In this document: piece by piece, positions 44,101-59,100 of the stretch | Layout: every line of letters begins with the position of its first letter | Numbering within the stretch: position 1 is the stretch's first letter | Assembly (NCBI GenBank): GCA_029207755.1 | Contig: JARCOQ010000003.1 | Location: forward strand, 85,083,994-85,147,993 | DNA from: Chamaea fasciata | Taxonomy: Eukaryota > Chordata > Aves > Passeriformes > Sylviidae | Reading direction: 5' to 3' | Length of the DNA stretch: 64,000 bases | Made by a program: the position numbers and the translations under genes | Notes under the pieces: generated by a model | Database searches by the model: none | Seen by the model: only the letters and a program-made list of their open reading frames with translations | Told to the model about the DNA's origin: nothing

Positions 44101-47100
44101 TGCGGACTGAAACACAGGGAATTAGGCAGAAAATAGTTGTCTGCATGCTGAAAGGGGGATTGTGCCATAATTTGGAAGGAAGACAGGAAGCCACTGCCCC
44201 AGGAGAGGCTTCTGCTGTATATGGGTGTCAAATCAAATGCCCAGGGCACTTTTAGGTTTATTATAATGGTGATTCATAGTTTAAGATGTTTCCTAGAGAA
44301 TCCAGACTGGATTGATATTTTACCCTTGCTCTTCCTGGCCAGAGCACAAGGGTCACAAGTGTGCTGGATCTTGGTGTAGGTGCCTACCAGTCTGAGTAAT
44401 CCCAACCATCCAGGAGACCCATCAAGCTGCTGCCTAGTGGCGTAATAGTTACAGGGACACTAAACTCCCACTCCCCATCATCTTGCCCAATCAATTGGCA
44501 GACCTGAATGTGGAGCACCCAAAAGTGCAATACATACAGGAACATTCCAGAAGTACCACTGCTTGACAAGTCCCAGCCCACCAGTTTCACACCCACAAGC
44601 ACAGTACATCTCTGGGGAGCCTTGCTCAGAAACATCTGTGCCTGGTAACTGCAAGCAGCTGCACAACACAAACCAAGACCACTCATGGCTTAACCATCAG
44701 AGCCAAGCAATGATCTCCCTGTTGGAATGGGAAGCCAGGACCCAACAAACATAATGCTAACAGGGGAACAAGGGAGAGATCATCAAGAAGGGCAAAGATC
44801 TCATTTCAGTGACCCCAATATCTAGATCTGCTCCAGGCTGTCAAACAGTGTTAGAAGCAGGATACAGATAATTTACTGAAACTCAAGATAATGGCCTGTT
44901 GAGGGAGGCATCCCATCCCACTTTTCCTGGATACACCCTATTCAACACCTGGCAGCTACAGTACCACCCACAAAAGGAGCAGCTATGGTAACTTCTGTGG
45001 TACTGCTTCACTGGCTAACTGCTCACGCACCACAGCTACAGCTGGAGAAATGGCACAATACATACAACTTCTCCTGGCAGTCCCCTGGGTCCAACAGGTC
45101 CTGGAGGGCCTTGCAGTCCCTGTGAAATGATATAATACACACCTGAGGTAAAAGTCAAACAACTACTGTAATGGGGTGTAAAGCATTTTTTATATATAAA
45201 TAAATTAAAACATCAGGCATTAAGAATTATTTTACACATGGAGTAAGAAGTACAGAGTTTGCTCATTCTCCCTTACTCTAACATTTAGTTCAATGAGTCT
45301 TATGGACTGATATATACAAAACCCAAAATACGTATAAAAAGCAAATACAAGTAAATACAAAGAGAATACCTAAAGGGAAAGCCATAACAAAAGAATAGAT
45401 CAAGATTTCAAGAATCATTTTTAAGACAAAAATTTTGTGGCTTCTATAGCCACATCCATTCTCAAAGGGCCTTATTTTCTTTTCATGATCTAAAATTCAG
45501 GTACTATCCAACATGAATAGTGTTGGGTGGCAGTTAGATTTAATAGTTTCTAATTCTATCTTTGATACAATTCAAGGCATCATGAGAGATTCTCAAGAAC
45601 ATCTATGCTTCAGTTACTTTCTTCACAGAATCACACAATTGCAGAATGAGTGAAGTTGGAAGCAACTACAGTGGGTTATCTGGTTCAACCTTCCTCCTCA
45701 AGCAGGGTCATTTCAGAGCACACTGCAGTTTCTTCCAGTGAGGGAGACTCCACAACCTCCCTGGGCAATTTGTTCCATTTCTCAGTCACCAACCCTCATG
45801 TTCAGATGGAGCTTCCTGTGCATCAGTTTCTGCCCATTGCCTCTTGTCCTATTGCATGACACAACTAGGAAGAGCCTGGAAACCTCAACACCTCTGTTTA
45901 GATACTTATAATCAGTGATGAGTTTTCCTTCCAGTTGACTTTTGTCAAGTCTGAACAGGTCCAGCTTCCTCAGCCTTTCCTTGTAAGAGAGATGTTCCAA
46001 TCCCTTAGTCATCTTTGTTGCCCTCCACTGGACCCACTTCAGAAGCTCCACGTCCCTCTTATACCGAGGAGCCCAGAACTGGACACAGCATTCCCTATGT
46101 GACCTCACCAGGGCTGAGTAGAGGGGCAGGATCACCTGCTTCACCCGGCTGGCCATGCTCTTCCTAATGCACCCCAGGACACCATTTGCCTTCTTGGCCT
46201 CAAGGGCACTGCTGGCTCATGGCGTTGTCCACCAGGATCTGCAGGTTCTTCTCCAAAGAGCTGCTTTCCAGAAAGTTGTCCCCTATGGTTATTCCTCCCC
46301 AGGTGCAGGACCCTGCACTTTCCTCTGTTGAGTTTCAGACAGTTTTCCCTGCCCATCTCTCCAGCATGTCATGGTCCCTCTGAAGGGCTGCACAGCCCCC
46401 TGGGGTACTGGCCACTCCTCCCAGCTTTGTGTCATAGGGAACTTACTGAGGAGGCCTCTGCTCCTTCATCCAAATCCTTGATGAACCAGTTAAACAAGAC
46501 TGGGCCCAGTATTTAACCCTGGTGGACACCACCAGTGACAGGCCTCCAACTAGACCCTGTGCCATGATTATTACCCACTGGTATCTGCTGTTCAGCCAGC
46601 TCTGAATCCACCTCACTGTCCACTCATCCAGTCCGCACTTCCTGAGGTTTGCCTGTGTGGACAGACTCAAAGCAAGGCCATGACTGCTTTAACATTACCT
46701 GCTGTCTCTCTGGATTAAACAAAGGAGCTACTGGGAGTGGTTACTCCCTGCCTCACTAATGCCTCACCCAGCTACCACTGGATTTCTAATTGCAAAATGG
46801 GTGCTCATATTCTCAAGTGACAAAGTCACACGAGCGTTGCTTAAATATTTCTTTCTGAGTGACACTGAGAGCAACAAGAACTTCATGCAAATATAAATTT
46901 TAAGTAAAATAGCCATGATCCAAACAGAGACTTCTGATAAAAACTCCTCGCACTCTTTGCCCATCAGTACTAGCTAAAGAGTTGATAGCTTCAGAGTCCT
47001 CTTATATAACAGCATAGAATGCAATTGTTATGGGACAAAATAACTTTCACTTACCTTTGATCCTGGATTTCCAATAAGACCAGGTGGTCCAGGATATCCC

Positions 47101-50100
47101 ATTTCACCCTAATGATTTTGTTTGAGAAAATAAAAATTCGAAGTTTACTGCTCTGTCTCCCAGTATCAGCTGCATATCCTAGCAACATTTACATGTACAA
47201 GTCCAAAAATACCTTATTTCCTTTTGATCCCTCCATTCCAGTCTCTCCCTGAAAATAATAAATAAGAAGTTAGAAATTTAGGCAGGATCAACTAAGAGTT
47301 TAATTAGTTACCTTAAAATATTTTAATAAAGTTTGCAAACTTAAATATTGAGAAAATATTAAATAATTTCTGACGGCTTTTGCAAATTCTGAAAGATATT
47401 CCTTTTGCAACCAAATGTTTTGCAAGTTTTCCCAATATTTTAAAGGAAAAATATTTGAAAACACATTTCCTAAGACCATTTCCTGTCAAAAGCCTATTCT
47501 TCACCACTACATTTCTTCTGGTATCCAGTATTCACCTCCAAACCCACACATTATTACAGTAGGACTTATTCTGATTATTATAATATGTTAACCACCAATA
47601 TCTCAGCAATCTTGAGTTTTATATTAAAAACAACGAGTTTTTGTCAAATATCATGAGAGGACAGTAATTAATTACAATATTACAGAATGCATGATCTGAA
47701 AATTTGCCTCAAAATAAGGAAAAAGTTATGCACACATAAAATGGCTGTACAAGAACAGCCTGGTGTTAAATGCCACTCCGGTGGCATCAAAACGTGCGGT
47801 TTTATGTGGTTCAGGCCACATAAAACTTTGTGAAACAGCTGAAAGAAAGAACCTTCCGGGAATAAAAAAACCCATGTGCTCTAAACTCAGTTTAGTACAC
47901 GGATAGTACCAGCAACAGAAATGCTGAAAAACTGGGCACCTCTAGTTTTTTATTTATAACCTGGGAGACCTTGATGCACATGTAAGAGGACAATACATAT
48001 GCTATCCCACATAATCCCTGCATCTAATGAACATCTACAAAGGAAAGAGTTACAGAATGAATATGGTATGAAAGTAATCTCAAATGTACATTATTCATAG
48101 CAGTTCAAAACATGCTACACTTACTGGGTCTCCCTTGTCCCCTTTTTCAGAAGGCTCTCCCTAAGGAAAAGTAGAAAGGAGGTTAACAGATTTATTCAAA
48201 ATGGTAGATAGTACATATGTCTGGTTTTGCAGAAGAGTCCTGGAAAATGTGGCTGCTTTAAACCTGTCTAAAATACAAATATATGGACTACAAAAGTTTA
48301 CTTGAGGGATGATGTTGATTTAATGCCAAAACCATGACATCTATGATCCTTTCAAGCAGGAGCACAAGAGAGGGTCAGGAACATGAACTAAAGAGCGTGA
48401 TTATGTCCCCAAACCTGAAAAAATTCTCAAACACAGGTGATTTATAACACACAAAATCCTGAATCTCTGTTACCAGGAAGTAAAAAGAATGATTCTGCCT
48501 GCATGAAAACTATTTATATAGATATGACCAAAGAAACCAAGAAGCCTCATAACTGAATGGCAAAATCACCCTTACACCTATTTATCAGTAGAACTATGAA
48601 CAGCACACTTTCCTAGAAAAGCAAAATACACATCTGTTCCCAAGTAATACCTCTCAAATCATACTGTAAAATGTATGCTTAAACTCAAACATACTAAATT
48701 AGAATGTTGATTTGTAAATTTTAATAATTTAAAGCATCTTATTTTTTCAAATAGATATCGAAGATCACATACATAACAAGGAAAAGTATGACTGGCACCT
48801 AATTCATGAGGCAGCCTCTGGTCACAAACTTATATAAAAATAATTTTGAACTGGTAGTAAGTAAAGTCTGAATGTTTTTAAAGCTAAGGACTTTGTGAGC
48901 TGGTAGAACAGGAAATTTACTTGGATATGTAAATACCTTCCCAAGGAGGGGCTTGAATAAAATACTAAGGACATTTAGAGACTGACAACTTTTCCCATGC
49001 CCAAATATTTTTTCTTGATCTCCTATATATTGCACAAGATTTCATTTATAATCAGTACATTGCATCAACTTCTGGTGAACACACGAGCACAGACGAAAGG
49101 AATTAACTCACCTTTTCTCCTTTTGCACCAGTCATTCCCAATTCTCCTTTTGGACCCTTTTAACAAAATTAATTATATTTAAAATCTTTATATTCTGGCA
49201 AATGTAAATAACCCCCTCTTCTTTAACTGTACTTTGTTCTGTGTGGGCCACAAAATCTAAATTATTGTTACAATGGAAATCAAGCTTAAACATGTGCAAA
49301 TGAATTTAAATAACTGTTTTCTATAGCAGATCTGCAGGTTTCTCAATAAAATGTTGTCAATTCTGTCACATATCCAGAGCACTTGTCTCTTCTCCTTCAA
49401 GTTTGAATGGCATGCAATTGTTAAATTGAGCTGTTTACATAGGACAGATAACTATAACAATGTAGTGCCACATGGTGTGGATTCAGAATTTGACTTTCAT
49501 GTAATTTTTAGAGGCTGTCTATGAGTATTTTTGGTATTGAAAGCCTCTTTTAAAGCAGAGAAACTGCTTTAAATATTCATTATTTACTATTGAAAATATT
49601 TTCTGAATTTCATCTTTTTCAGAGTCTTTCCCACATAACTGGCAGGGCAGTTCATTTGACTTCTCAGATGGCATTATAGAAACCATACATAATTCTTTCA
49701 GCATTTCCCCTTTCTATTTATACTAGAGGAGAGAGGATCACATGCTGCCACTGCAGGATAGCATGATGAGTGGGATATTGGACTACACAGATCAAAGTGC
49801 CAGTCATCTCAAAAATCTATTCCTTCAAAGCCCATTGGGATAAATCAAATAAAATGCACTGTGTTAAGGGTGGCAGGGACAGGCTGGGTAGGCACTTTGT
49901 AACTTCTCTGAATTCATTCCAAATGCTTACAGTGTCTCCCTTCTGGCCTTTAAGTCCAGGGGTCCCAAGTACTCCTAGTAGTCTTGTATCACTCTGGAAA
50001 GAAACATCACCAGAAAGATCAGAAAACATCTCTATTTACTTCCAGTAACAATTTATTTACTGTAACAGTTTAATGTAATTTACCAGTTGTAAATTCAGAA

Positions 50101-53100
50101 GTCCAAATTTACTACTAGACAGGGAATAATAATAAATGCCAATACAATAGAACTAGGTAGTGTATTGCAGAACACATCCTTTATCATGCACTCACACTCC
50201 ACTAGCAGAAAATGAACAAAAGCATAAAAGGGAAATGTCTATGCTAAGTCTTGATATTCAAATCTATGATTTTTTTTAGTTCAACACAAAGAACATATTC
50301 TTATGCTCATTGTTACAATACATTTCTCAAGAATGTTAGAAAAGAACAAAAAACCCAACTTCTACAAAAAAGAACCACAAGCCTTTTACTTTTTAGCACC
50401 ATGAAATGAAAAAAAAGTAGAACTAATTTAAGTCTACTACAGAAGTTAAGACAAAGCAGAGGGAACAGGCTCCTCACATTGCTTCTCAAAGAAGACAGAC
50501 TTAAGGACTAGAGGCTCAGGTTGTATGCTTGCTCAGCTGTTATTGCACTGCATTTATTTACTCTTCTGTACAAGGTAAAGACACAATAAAACACAAAGCA
50601 AAACTTTTCACAAAGTCAGACTTCCTAAGAGGAACATTTTTTTGCAATGACAATGGAAAAAGAAACAAAACTCCAATAACCCCGAAAAATGAGCTCCAGT
50701 CAAGATCCAGGGAATCCCAATCCTAGAACTCCTGCCTGGGGTGAGCAGGAACTCAGAATAAGCCAACCCCCCCTGCCATGCTCCAGTTTCTATGGCTCTA
50801 AAATGGGAAAACATCACAATGAATACATGTGCCATTTACACCCTGTTAATAGTTTCAGAAGATGGTAACTGAATATAAGCTTTTTTAAAAAATATTATTT
50901 TAGAAATGCTAATTTCCTGATGGATTGTCCTTGGTGTTTAGGGTTTGTAACACTGTTAGCACACTAATTATCCAAATCAGCTTCAGAGCAAGAGGCAGAT
51001 ACCCAGATACCTGAGTACTGATGTGAAGTACTTGACTACCACAGGACTGAGAATCCAGGTATCAGTTACCATGAGTACACTACAAATTATGATTTATACG
51101 AAGTTATGCTCTTTTTTTTTTCTTTTTTTTTTGCATCTATGGAGCAAAAAAATTTTAAAAAGGGAAAAGACTATTAGACCAAATAAGTACCTTTATGTCC
51201 TTTGCATTTTTACAGGTAATTTGCTCTTTATGACCAAATGAAAGTAAAATATGCCAAAGCAAAAAACAAAAAAAAATTTAGAAAGTTAATAACAAATTAT
51301 CCCATAACAATCTAAAATTGCTGCAAATTATAATGATTCTGAAGCATTTCCTGACTAGATTGTGTTGTAGCTTCAATTTCTTTGTGTGTTGGCTTAATTT
51401 TTTATTTTTATGTGTTGGAGAACATTTTTGATTAAACTGATCTATATGCCCTGTCCAAAGACATTTAGAAGCAAGTTCGGTAAATGACCTTATATCTTCA
51501 TATGGAAACCTGGTAAGTAAGAAGGATGACAATCAGAGGCCTTGAAAGCCCAAGGAAAGGATAACAGAAGCCTGAGAGTATATAAATGCAAACCATGAGG
51601 CATCATTGATTCATCTCAGAAGGAATATAACATACAGAACATGGCAGAACCAGTTTCTTGGCAAAAAGAAGAGAACAAACTGCATTTATCGAACACATGC
51701 AAAGCATCTGATTTACGCTGAAAAAGCAAAAGACATAACAAGAAGGAATATACAAATAGTGACATGTAAAAACAGGCACACAGGACGAATGAAGGAAGCA
51801 ATGCTCCAGCACTGTCTCCCACCCTATTAAGGATCAATGCCACTACTTAACTCGGCAGGCTCCTCTCACCTACATTAAAGAAAAACTGCTGATCATGGTC
51901 TGCTGTTCAGCACAATTTGCTGCTGCAATCAGCAACTGTATTTATAGTGCTCTTTCACTGTGTATATGGATCAAGTAAATGATGCTTTTAAAGGCTTGCA
52001 CTCCAGCCTCCTTAAAAATCACTCTGATAAAGTGATTGATGCTGACCCAGAAAAATCCTGGTTGCAATAAATTATTTAAATACATTGTGCAATTACCAAT
52101 ACTTATTACATCAATCAGAAAATACCATACAGCAATCAGAAAAATTGCAAATAATCTGATAAGAAACAGAGAAATTAGAGAAAGAGGAAAAAAACCATGG
52201 TTAATTATGATACGTCTTAAGAGCCACCACATTTCTTGTTATCCGTTTTTCATGGCTCCTAGAAATAGCAACACAAGGAAGCCCTACTAATATCCTATTA
52301 TTTTTCTGCTTGTAAAATACCTATAACAACTAAAATGTAGATAATACCTAAACACTTTAAACACCAAACTGAAAGAAGACTTTGTGGCATCCTTAAGAAC
52401 ATGGATAAAATGATGGAAAATGACACCACCATTCCCTGTGCTGTAAGGAACCTCAAAAAACCTCACAGCATCACTCAAATATCATTTTACCAATACAAAT
52501 AACTGAGGCACACTGCATATTCAATACTGGAATGTGAAAGACTGCTTGATATCTCCAAGCAGCTGTGGAAAAAATCAGCTTCTGTCATGCTAGGTAACTA
52601 GTATGACACAGAAAAAAGGCAAGTTACTGGTACATACATCTGCCTAAGTGAATCAATGGCAAAGCAGAGAAGCTGTTCTTTTCTTTGAAGAACCTTTTGG
52701 TCTTGTCCTTGATCAGAATAACCCATTCCCATCATAAAATGTATAGGAATTAATATATTTGTTGTTGTAGACTCAAGCTGACTCTAGGAGGGTCTGAGTA
52801 TTTAGTTAAAGTTTGCACATTTAGAACCTTCTATTGGAATCAGAAAGCCAGCTTCTCTTTCATCTGGAATCAAGCAGCATTTCCTGGTTAAACAGTTAAT
52901 TGCTCATGACAGAGTCATTAAAATTTTCAAACTAGACAGCTAAAGGAAGAAGAAAGTTGGTAAGATATCCAGGATTTAAAAGATAATTAATTTATAGACA
53001 CATACCAGCTGGTCTATATTTTTTCCAGAATATTGTTAATTAGGAAATACAAGCTACCTTAAGAATACTTAGAGCCTTATAATGATAAGAAACATGATTT

Positions 53101-56100
53101 TTGAAGACAGGTGTGTGTCGTTTCCTGGTCATCACTGTTTGTATTTCCTCTTGCAGTATTAACCTTAAAGGGACTATCAGGATAAAAGAGATTAATAAGG
53201 CTGAGGTGGGGAATGAGTTAAAATAAATATAGCATCAATAGAGGAAAAAGTGCTGGTATCAATGAAAGCTCTTTGGCAGGAAAAATAAACTGGTAAAGAA
53301 ACCAAATGTGAAAATCAAAATATATAAAACTTCAACATATATATATATGGAACAGGAGACCAAATACAGAAATTAAGTCTCTGGGAATAAAAATGTTGTA
53401 TGCTTAATTCCTAATTCATGCTTCTAAGGTTATATACTGATTTGGAATGGATTAAATATCAGAATTAATATCAGAGAAATAACTTCAGTGATAAAAGCAG
53501 CTGGAAATGTATGTTTAACATGAATTTAACTCCAGAGTCCCTGCTCAAGGAAAGATTTTTGCACCCATCTGGGAATGTTATATAGGAAAAACACCCTGAA
53601 TACACGTGCTCTTTATAGTTAATGCATTCTAATATTAAAAGAAATTAATTCCCTTCAGGCTTGACCTGCATGACTCAAGTTGTGATACACACATTAACCA
53701 CTGTACTGGGGAAATAAGGCTGTAAGAGTGCATCATGAATCTTTGAATGAAATAGTTTTCTCATCAGAGAGGTTACATGCTCCCAAATCAATTAAGCAAA
53801 CTTCTCTATTCTCATAAAATGATAGACACTACTACATCTTAAATGACTTGAAATACCTGCAGTAAGAATGTAAAAGCACTGTCAAGATGGACACAGTGCT
53901 ATGCAATTTAAACATTTTTTTCTTTTAAGTTCTTTTAGCTGCAGGTGGTTTTATAATTGACACAATATTTTTATTAGTCCATAATACGAACATAGGGACA
54001 ATTCTCATGGACTGCTGGCAGATCTTTTCAAAATTATGCCTCCTTGTCTTTCTATTTTACTCTTAGAATCATGACAGAGTTAGTCAAGAAAGAAATGTCA
54101 AGTACAGTTTGAAGCAATTAGGTTTAGAAATGGGGAGCTGGTGCTTCACACTAACACTAGGTGGTCCACACATCTTCTTTTTGAGTTTTACCAGTCTAAA
54201 GCAAGTAAGTAGAAGATGGAGGGGAGGCAAGACACATGGAGCAAGATAGAGGACATGGCAGGTATGTGACTAGAGTATGGACTGAAACTTGTAAAGGGAT
54301 GCAGAAGGGGAGCAGGAAAGAAATTATGTTTTGAATTAATTTGGAATGTGGTTCACAGGTATCAAAACCGTGGTCATTTCTACCTTAGATACGACAGTCA
54401 TAAACCCACACAGACACCAAATCAAATCTCCATACCTCATTATAATGCTTGTTCAATGAATCCAGAATTCCTTTGAGTCCAGAAGGACCCTATATGGAAA
54501 AATATGCATCAGAAGGTCATTTTAATTTAACTAATTTTATGTTTGCATATCTGTATTTAAAGAGCAGTGGGGATGTAAAAGATTTTTGATTTTTATTTGA
54601 GAGTACAGTAAATTATCTTCTGTAACTTCATTATTTCCTTTTTCTAGCACAGAGGAAGAAGAAAGCCAGTTTTTTAATCTCTGAATTTTGAAAACCAGCA
54701 ACATATTTTCAAGTGAATTAGTCAGTCAGAGAAAGCAGAAATAAAATCCATATCAATTTTAATACAAGTCCCTTCTGGTATGAACAACATTCTTCTTCTG
54801 CAGCATTTCAAAACTCTTTCCACTAACTCAAAGCACAAGTTTCGTTGCAGAGGCAGCTCCCAGTGTGAGAAAAAAGATAGGTTTTCAACCTGGGAGTACA
54901 GTAAGTGAAATTGAGGAAAGCCAGGCTTCTCCAGAATATCAACTTTCTAGTTTTATTAGCATTGCAAGTTTTTACTTAAACACACATGCTTCATCAAAAA
55001 AATTCAACACTAAAAACAAATCAAATGAACATTTAGGACAGAAACACTGAAATATGTGTTTGGGAAAAAACATTTTTGGACATGAAATGCCTCCATTTTT
55101 AGGCATATTCTGCCAAAAAGCATGCCCTCAATGAGATTTTTAATTTTGGTAGATGGAGTAGAACACAGAAACTACAGTCAAGAACTTATGAACTAAGACT
55201 CAGCTAAATTCACAAACTATTGTAGCTACTCTCTTTTGAGCTGAAGCTTTCACATAATGCAATATGAACAACAACCACTCATGATGGCTGCAAGACATGT
55301 TTGATTTCATTAATAAGATTACAATATATTCAAGTAAGTCACTCAGGCTGATTGACCCGAATGTAGCACATACAGGGCACAAAAGCAACTCTCCTCCTCT
55401 GAGGCTTTTAAAAATTACAATTTACCCTCTGCAGCTTTTGTCTTAGTGCGGATACTAGGAAAATTTGGAAGCCACATGAAACATCTCAGGTGTTTCACTC
55501 CCTCCTTCTTTCCTGCTTCGGAAGAGACAAAAGTACATTCATGTTATTTCGAAGTGAATTGTCACTTTAAATTTATGTTTAAAGTAAGATGGATATACTA
55601 ATGATGTTTTCACTAAGATCTCACTCCACTCTGATTTCTGAAGTTAATGGCAGAATTTTTGATTTGACATCCATAATAAAGCCGGCAACCCAGAACTGGG
55701 CCTTAAGTTTGATGACACTGCCTGGACATCTCAATTTCAACATTGTAAACCTGCCATGTTGAATCGTTGAACCCTGGATACCTGAAAAATTCTGAAATAC
55801 TGCAAGGAGTCAAAAATAAGAACCTATTCTCCCTCTGCATTCGACATCATGTGCCATGTTTCTTTTACTCTTTTTCCATGACTGAAACTGCTGCAGCCAC
55901 ACAACCCAGGAAGAACTTAATGCTGTGTCTGCCCTCATCCTCAAACTCTCAGATATTATTTGTACATAAATAAATAATTTTTTACAGGATGAAAAATACA
56001 TTGGCACAGTTTTGAAAACCAAACATATCCTTAAAAATCACCAGAATGTCTCATGATTAAGACAGTCAAGGAGAACTTTAGGCATTTGGGTTGAATTCTT

Positions 56101-59100
56101 GACTATGCCCCAGACTTTGTGTTACCAGTTTAGTGTTTCTGTTTTCCAAAAAATGACATAAATTTAATTATTTTATATTTCCATCATTTTTTCCATGATA
56201 AAAACTAATAAAACAAGTGTTCAACAACAGAAAATATTTTTATTCAACTTTTTTCCTAAACCATAGTCTCTTTCTTCCACAGTTTCACTACACCAGTATA
56301 GTTGCACCATCTATTCTGAAGTCTCTACAGATGAAAAAAAAAACACCCAGCAGCATTGGTTTAAAAGTGGAGGATCAATTAAATTAAAAGCAGTTGAAGA
56401 ATTATTGTACCAGCAGTTTCTAGCGTTTGAAGAAGAATTTTGCACATCTGCCACTTTGAGCCACACTTGAGCAGGGTTTCCTTTTTTTTCTATTATCAAG
56501 TTGTGTAATTGAGAGAAGCGAAGCACACAGAGAGTAGAGTTGTATGAATAAGAAAAGAACCGAAAATGTGTCCTGATTGTTTTCCAAAATTGCAAACAGG
56601 TTTCAGATGTTATTTCTACAGACAAGGCAGGAATAGAAACACAGGTGCTTAAAGGGAAATAGCGCCAAACTTTAAAATTACTGGGGTTTACAATGTATTT
56701 TCCTCCCTTAACTTTTATAGTTTATCTGCATTTCTGTAAAGAAGAGACTGTTGAAAAAAGTCTACCCAATCTCACAGTCCACGCATAAATCAGGTAAGAA
56801 GTAAATTGCACTGGTTGCATCTCAAAAATAGGCTATTTCAGAGAACACAGCCTGTGAGTGACTCAGTGCAGTCAGTTAATCCCTGTATTTCACTTTGGGG
56901 CCTGCCCATTAAAATAAGACACTGTTTTTCTGTTTATTTTAATGCAAAACATCATGAAACTCATCAGGGCAGATGTGCAATATTGTAAAACTATTTGAAA
57001 GAGAAAATGGAAAGAATGATGAAAACTTGATGTCTGCCACAATAGGACACAAGAAATAAATTTCATTTTGATATGGATAAAAAAACCTTAATGCATAGAA
57101 GCAAGCAAGATGGCCAACCTTTGCCAACCCTTCCCACACTATAATGTAAGCATTTCCAATATTCTTCTAAGAAGTAGCTGAAAGTCCAAGAAAACCAGAA
57201 ATGCTACTGACAATTTTCACTTATCATTGCTTTGATTTTTTTCTTTATTGTAATTAAGCGATAACATTCATTCACTTCCAAAATATTGGTAGAGGAATGA
57301 CAGTATTTCCTGAGGCAGAGGAAATGAAATTTTCAAGGTGAACTGCTGGCTACTTAAGATAACTAGTTTGGGGGCACTGACATATGTATTGAATCACAAC
57401 ACCAAAAGTGTATGTAATTAAAAGAAGTTCAAGAGAATTCCTCTGCTGCATCACATGCAAGGCAGACAAAAATGAAACCCTATTTTAATTTAAAACTTTA
57501 GGGAGTAACACAAAACTCATCTTCCAAGCAAAAATACTTGAGGAGATAAAAAATACTTAGTTCAGCTTTTTGCAAAGGTAAATGATAAACTGAATTATGA
57601 GCTTCAAAAGCTATAGAAATTGTGAAATGAATGAATTACATCTATTGGTTGAAAAGAATAGCTTAGCTTTGGATGTGTCAGTTTAAGAGAATGAATAATT
57701 GTGATTACAGTTTACTAGCCTGTGATTTAGCACACCCTAAGTTTGATTCCCACCTCTGCCACAGGTAGGTTGGAAAAGACTGTGTTTGGCCAGAGCAGGC
57801 AGTCCTCATGCTTCTTACCTTGACAAACCAGTGCTGATAACATTTCACTTCTGCCAAAGAAGAACTGGGCAAAAGCCAGACTCATCTCAAAGAATTTTTC
57901 TGAATTTTTTGTTACTGGTGCAAGTCTGTAGCACAACTGTAGCTTAGCACTCTTGATTTTAAAAACAAGTTAAATCCCTAAAAAGGGAGCTATTGAGAAA
58001 TGGAATTCCTCCAGTCATAACAGTAGAGACAGAGAAAATTAGGACTGAAAAGATAAAGTTAACTCGCAATAGAGAAAGGAGTAAAACTCCCTTTTTCTGT
58101 TCTCTAGCCCATCTATGTTAATAAATATACATGCTGATTCATTTAAAGGTAAAAATAAATAAATAAATAATACATAAACCCTCAGCCTCAACAGTGACAG
58201 ATATCAGGCATTACAAACAGAAAAATAAATTATCTCCTCTTAACAGAACACTACAGAAATGAGGCAGATAGTAATTCTACAACCCAAGACCAGAGAAGGA
58301 TTTTGCCTAAGTGAAGACTGCAGAATTGGGCCCGTACATCCTTAGGCTGAGGATACCAAGGTCAGATATCTTTCATACATTACAGTGCATGTGACAGCAT
58401 GGTGAAACAGACTGCACAGAGAGGTGGTAGAGTCTTTCTTGCTGGAAGAACAATGCTGGAAGATGATTCAAGAATCATCTAGGTCACGATCCTGTGCTTT
58501 CAGATGACCCTGCTTGAGCAGGAAGGTTGTATCAGATGACCCACACAGATCCCTCCCAATCCTATTAATTTTGTGATTCTTTGACTTGCTTTTAAAATGA
58601 AAGGGTGTGGTATCTAGAAAGTCAATGCATAATGCAAAATAAGCTGTGGTCTGCTGGGGACCCTGTCTGTGTTGCTGAATCCTATAGACTTCTAGTTAGC
58701 AGCTACGGCAGAAAACAGCAATCAGCTCAGTTCTGCAGTGTGATCAAAATGCTGTTCTTACAACCTCATAGAATCCTATTATCATAGTAATTCTTTTTGT
58801 TTCATAAAATCAGTATTTCAATTTCAGTGAAGAACCATGCTGAGCAGGATAGAAGCATGTGACAGTCTCTCTTTCAGGAGACTTTAGAAGAAAATGGAAG
58901 TAGGCAAATATATAAAATACATTTGAAAGGTACAGAGGTATTGATTTTACAATCACAATTTTCAGAATGCTTGTGAGAGCAAAGTGAATAGTGTATTTAA
59001 CGGAAGCTTTTCACCGCTATTCAGGTGCTTTACAAGTGGAGAAAGGGCCAAAAAGCACTAGAGGGAGCTGCTGCTCTACTTGGATTCTTGGGTTCAGCAC

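Noticed and set aside
55436..55464. Minus-strand AG (TTTTCCTAG) followed by an open 28-29 nt block and a GTAAAT donor, between the exons at 62199 and 54436
   Set aside because: The length is not a multiple of three, so it would break the phase-0 junction that already joins GPPGPP to GPSGLKG. No collagen or known NC sequence.
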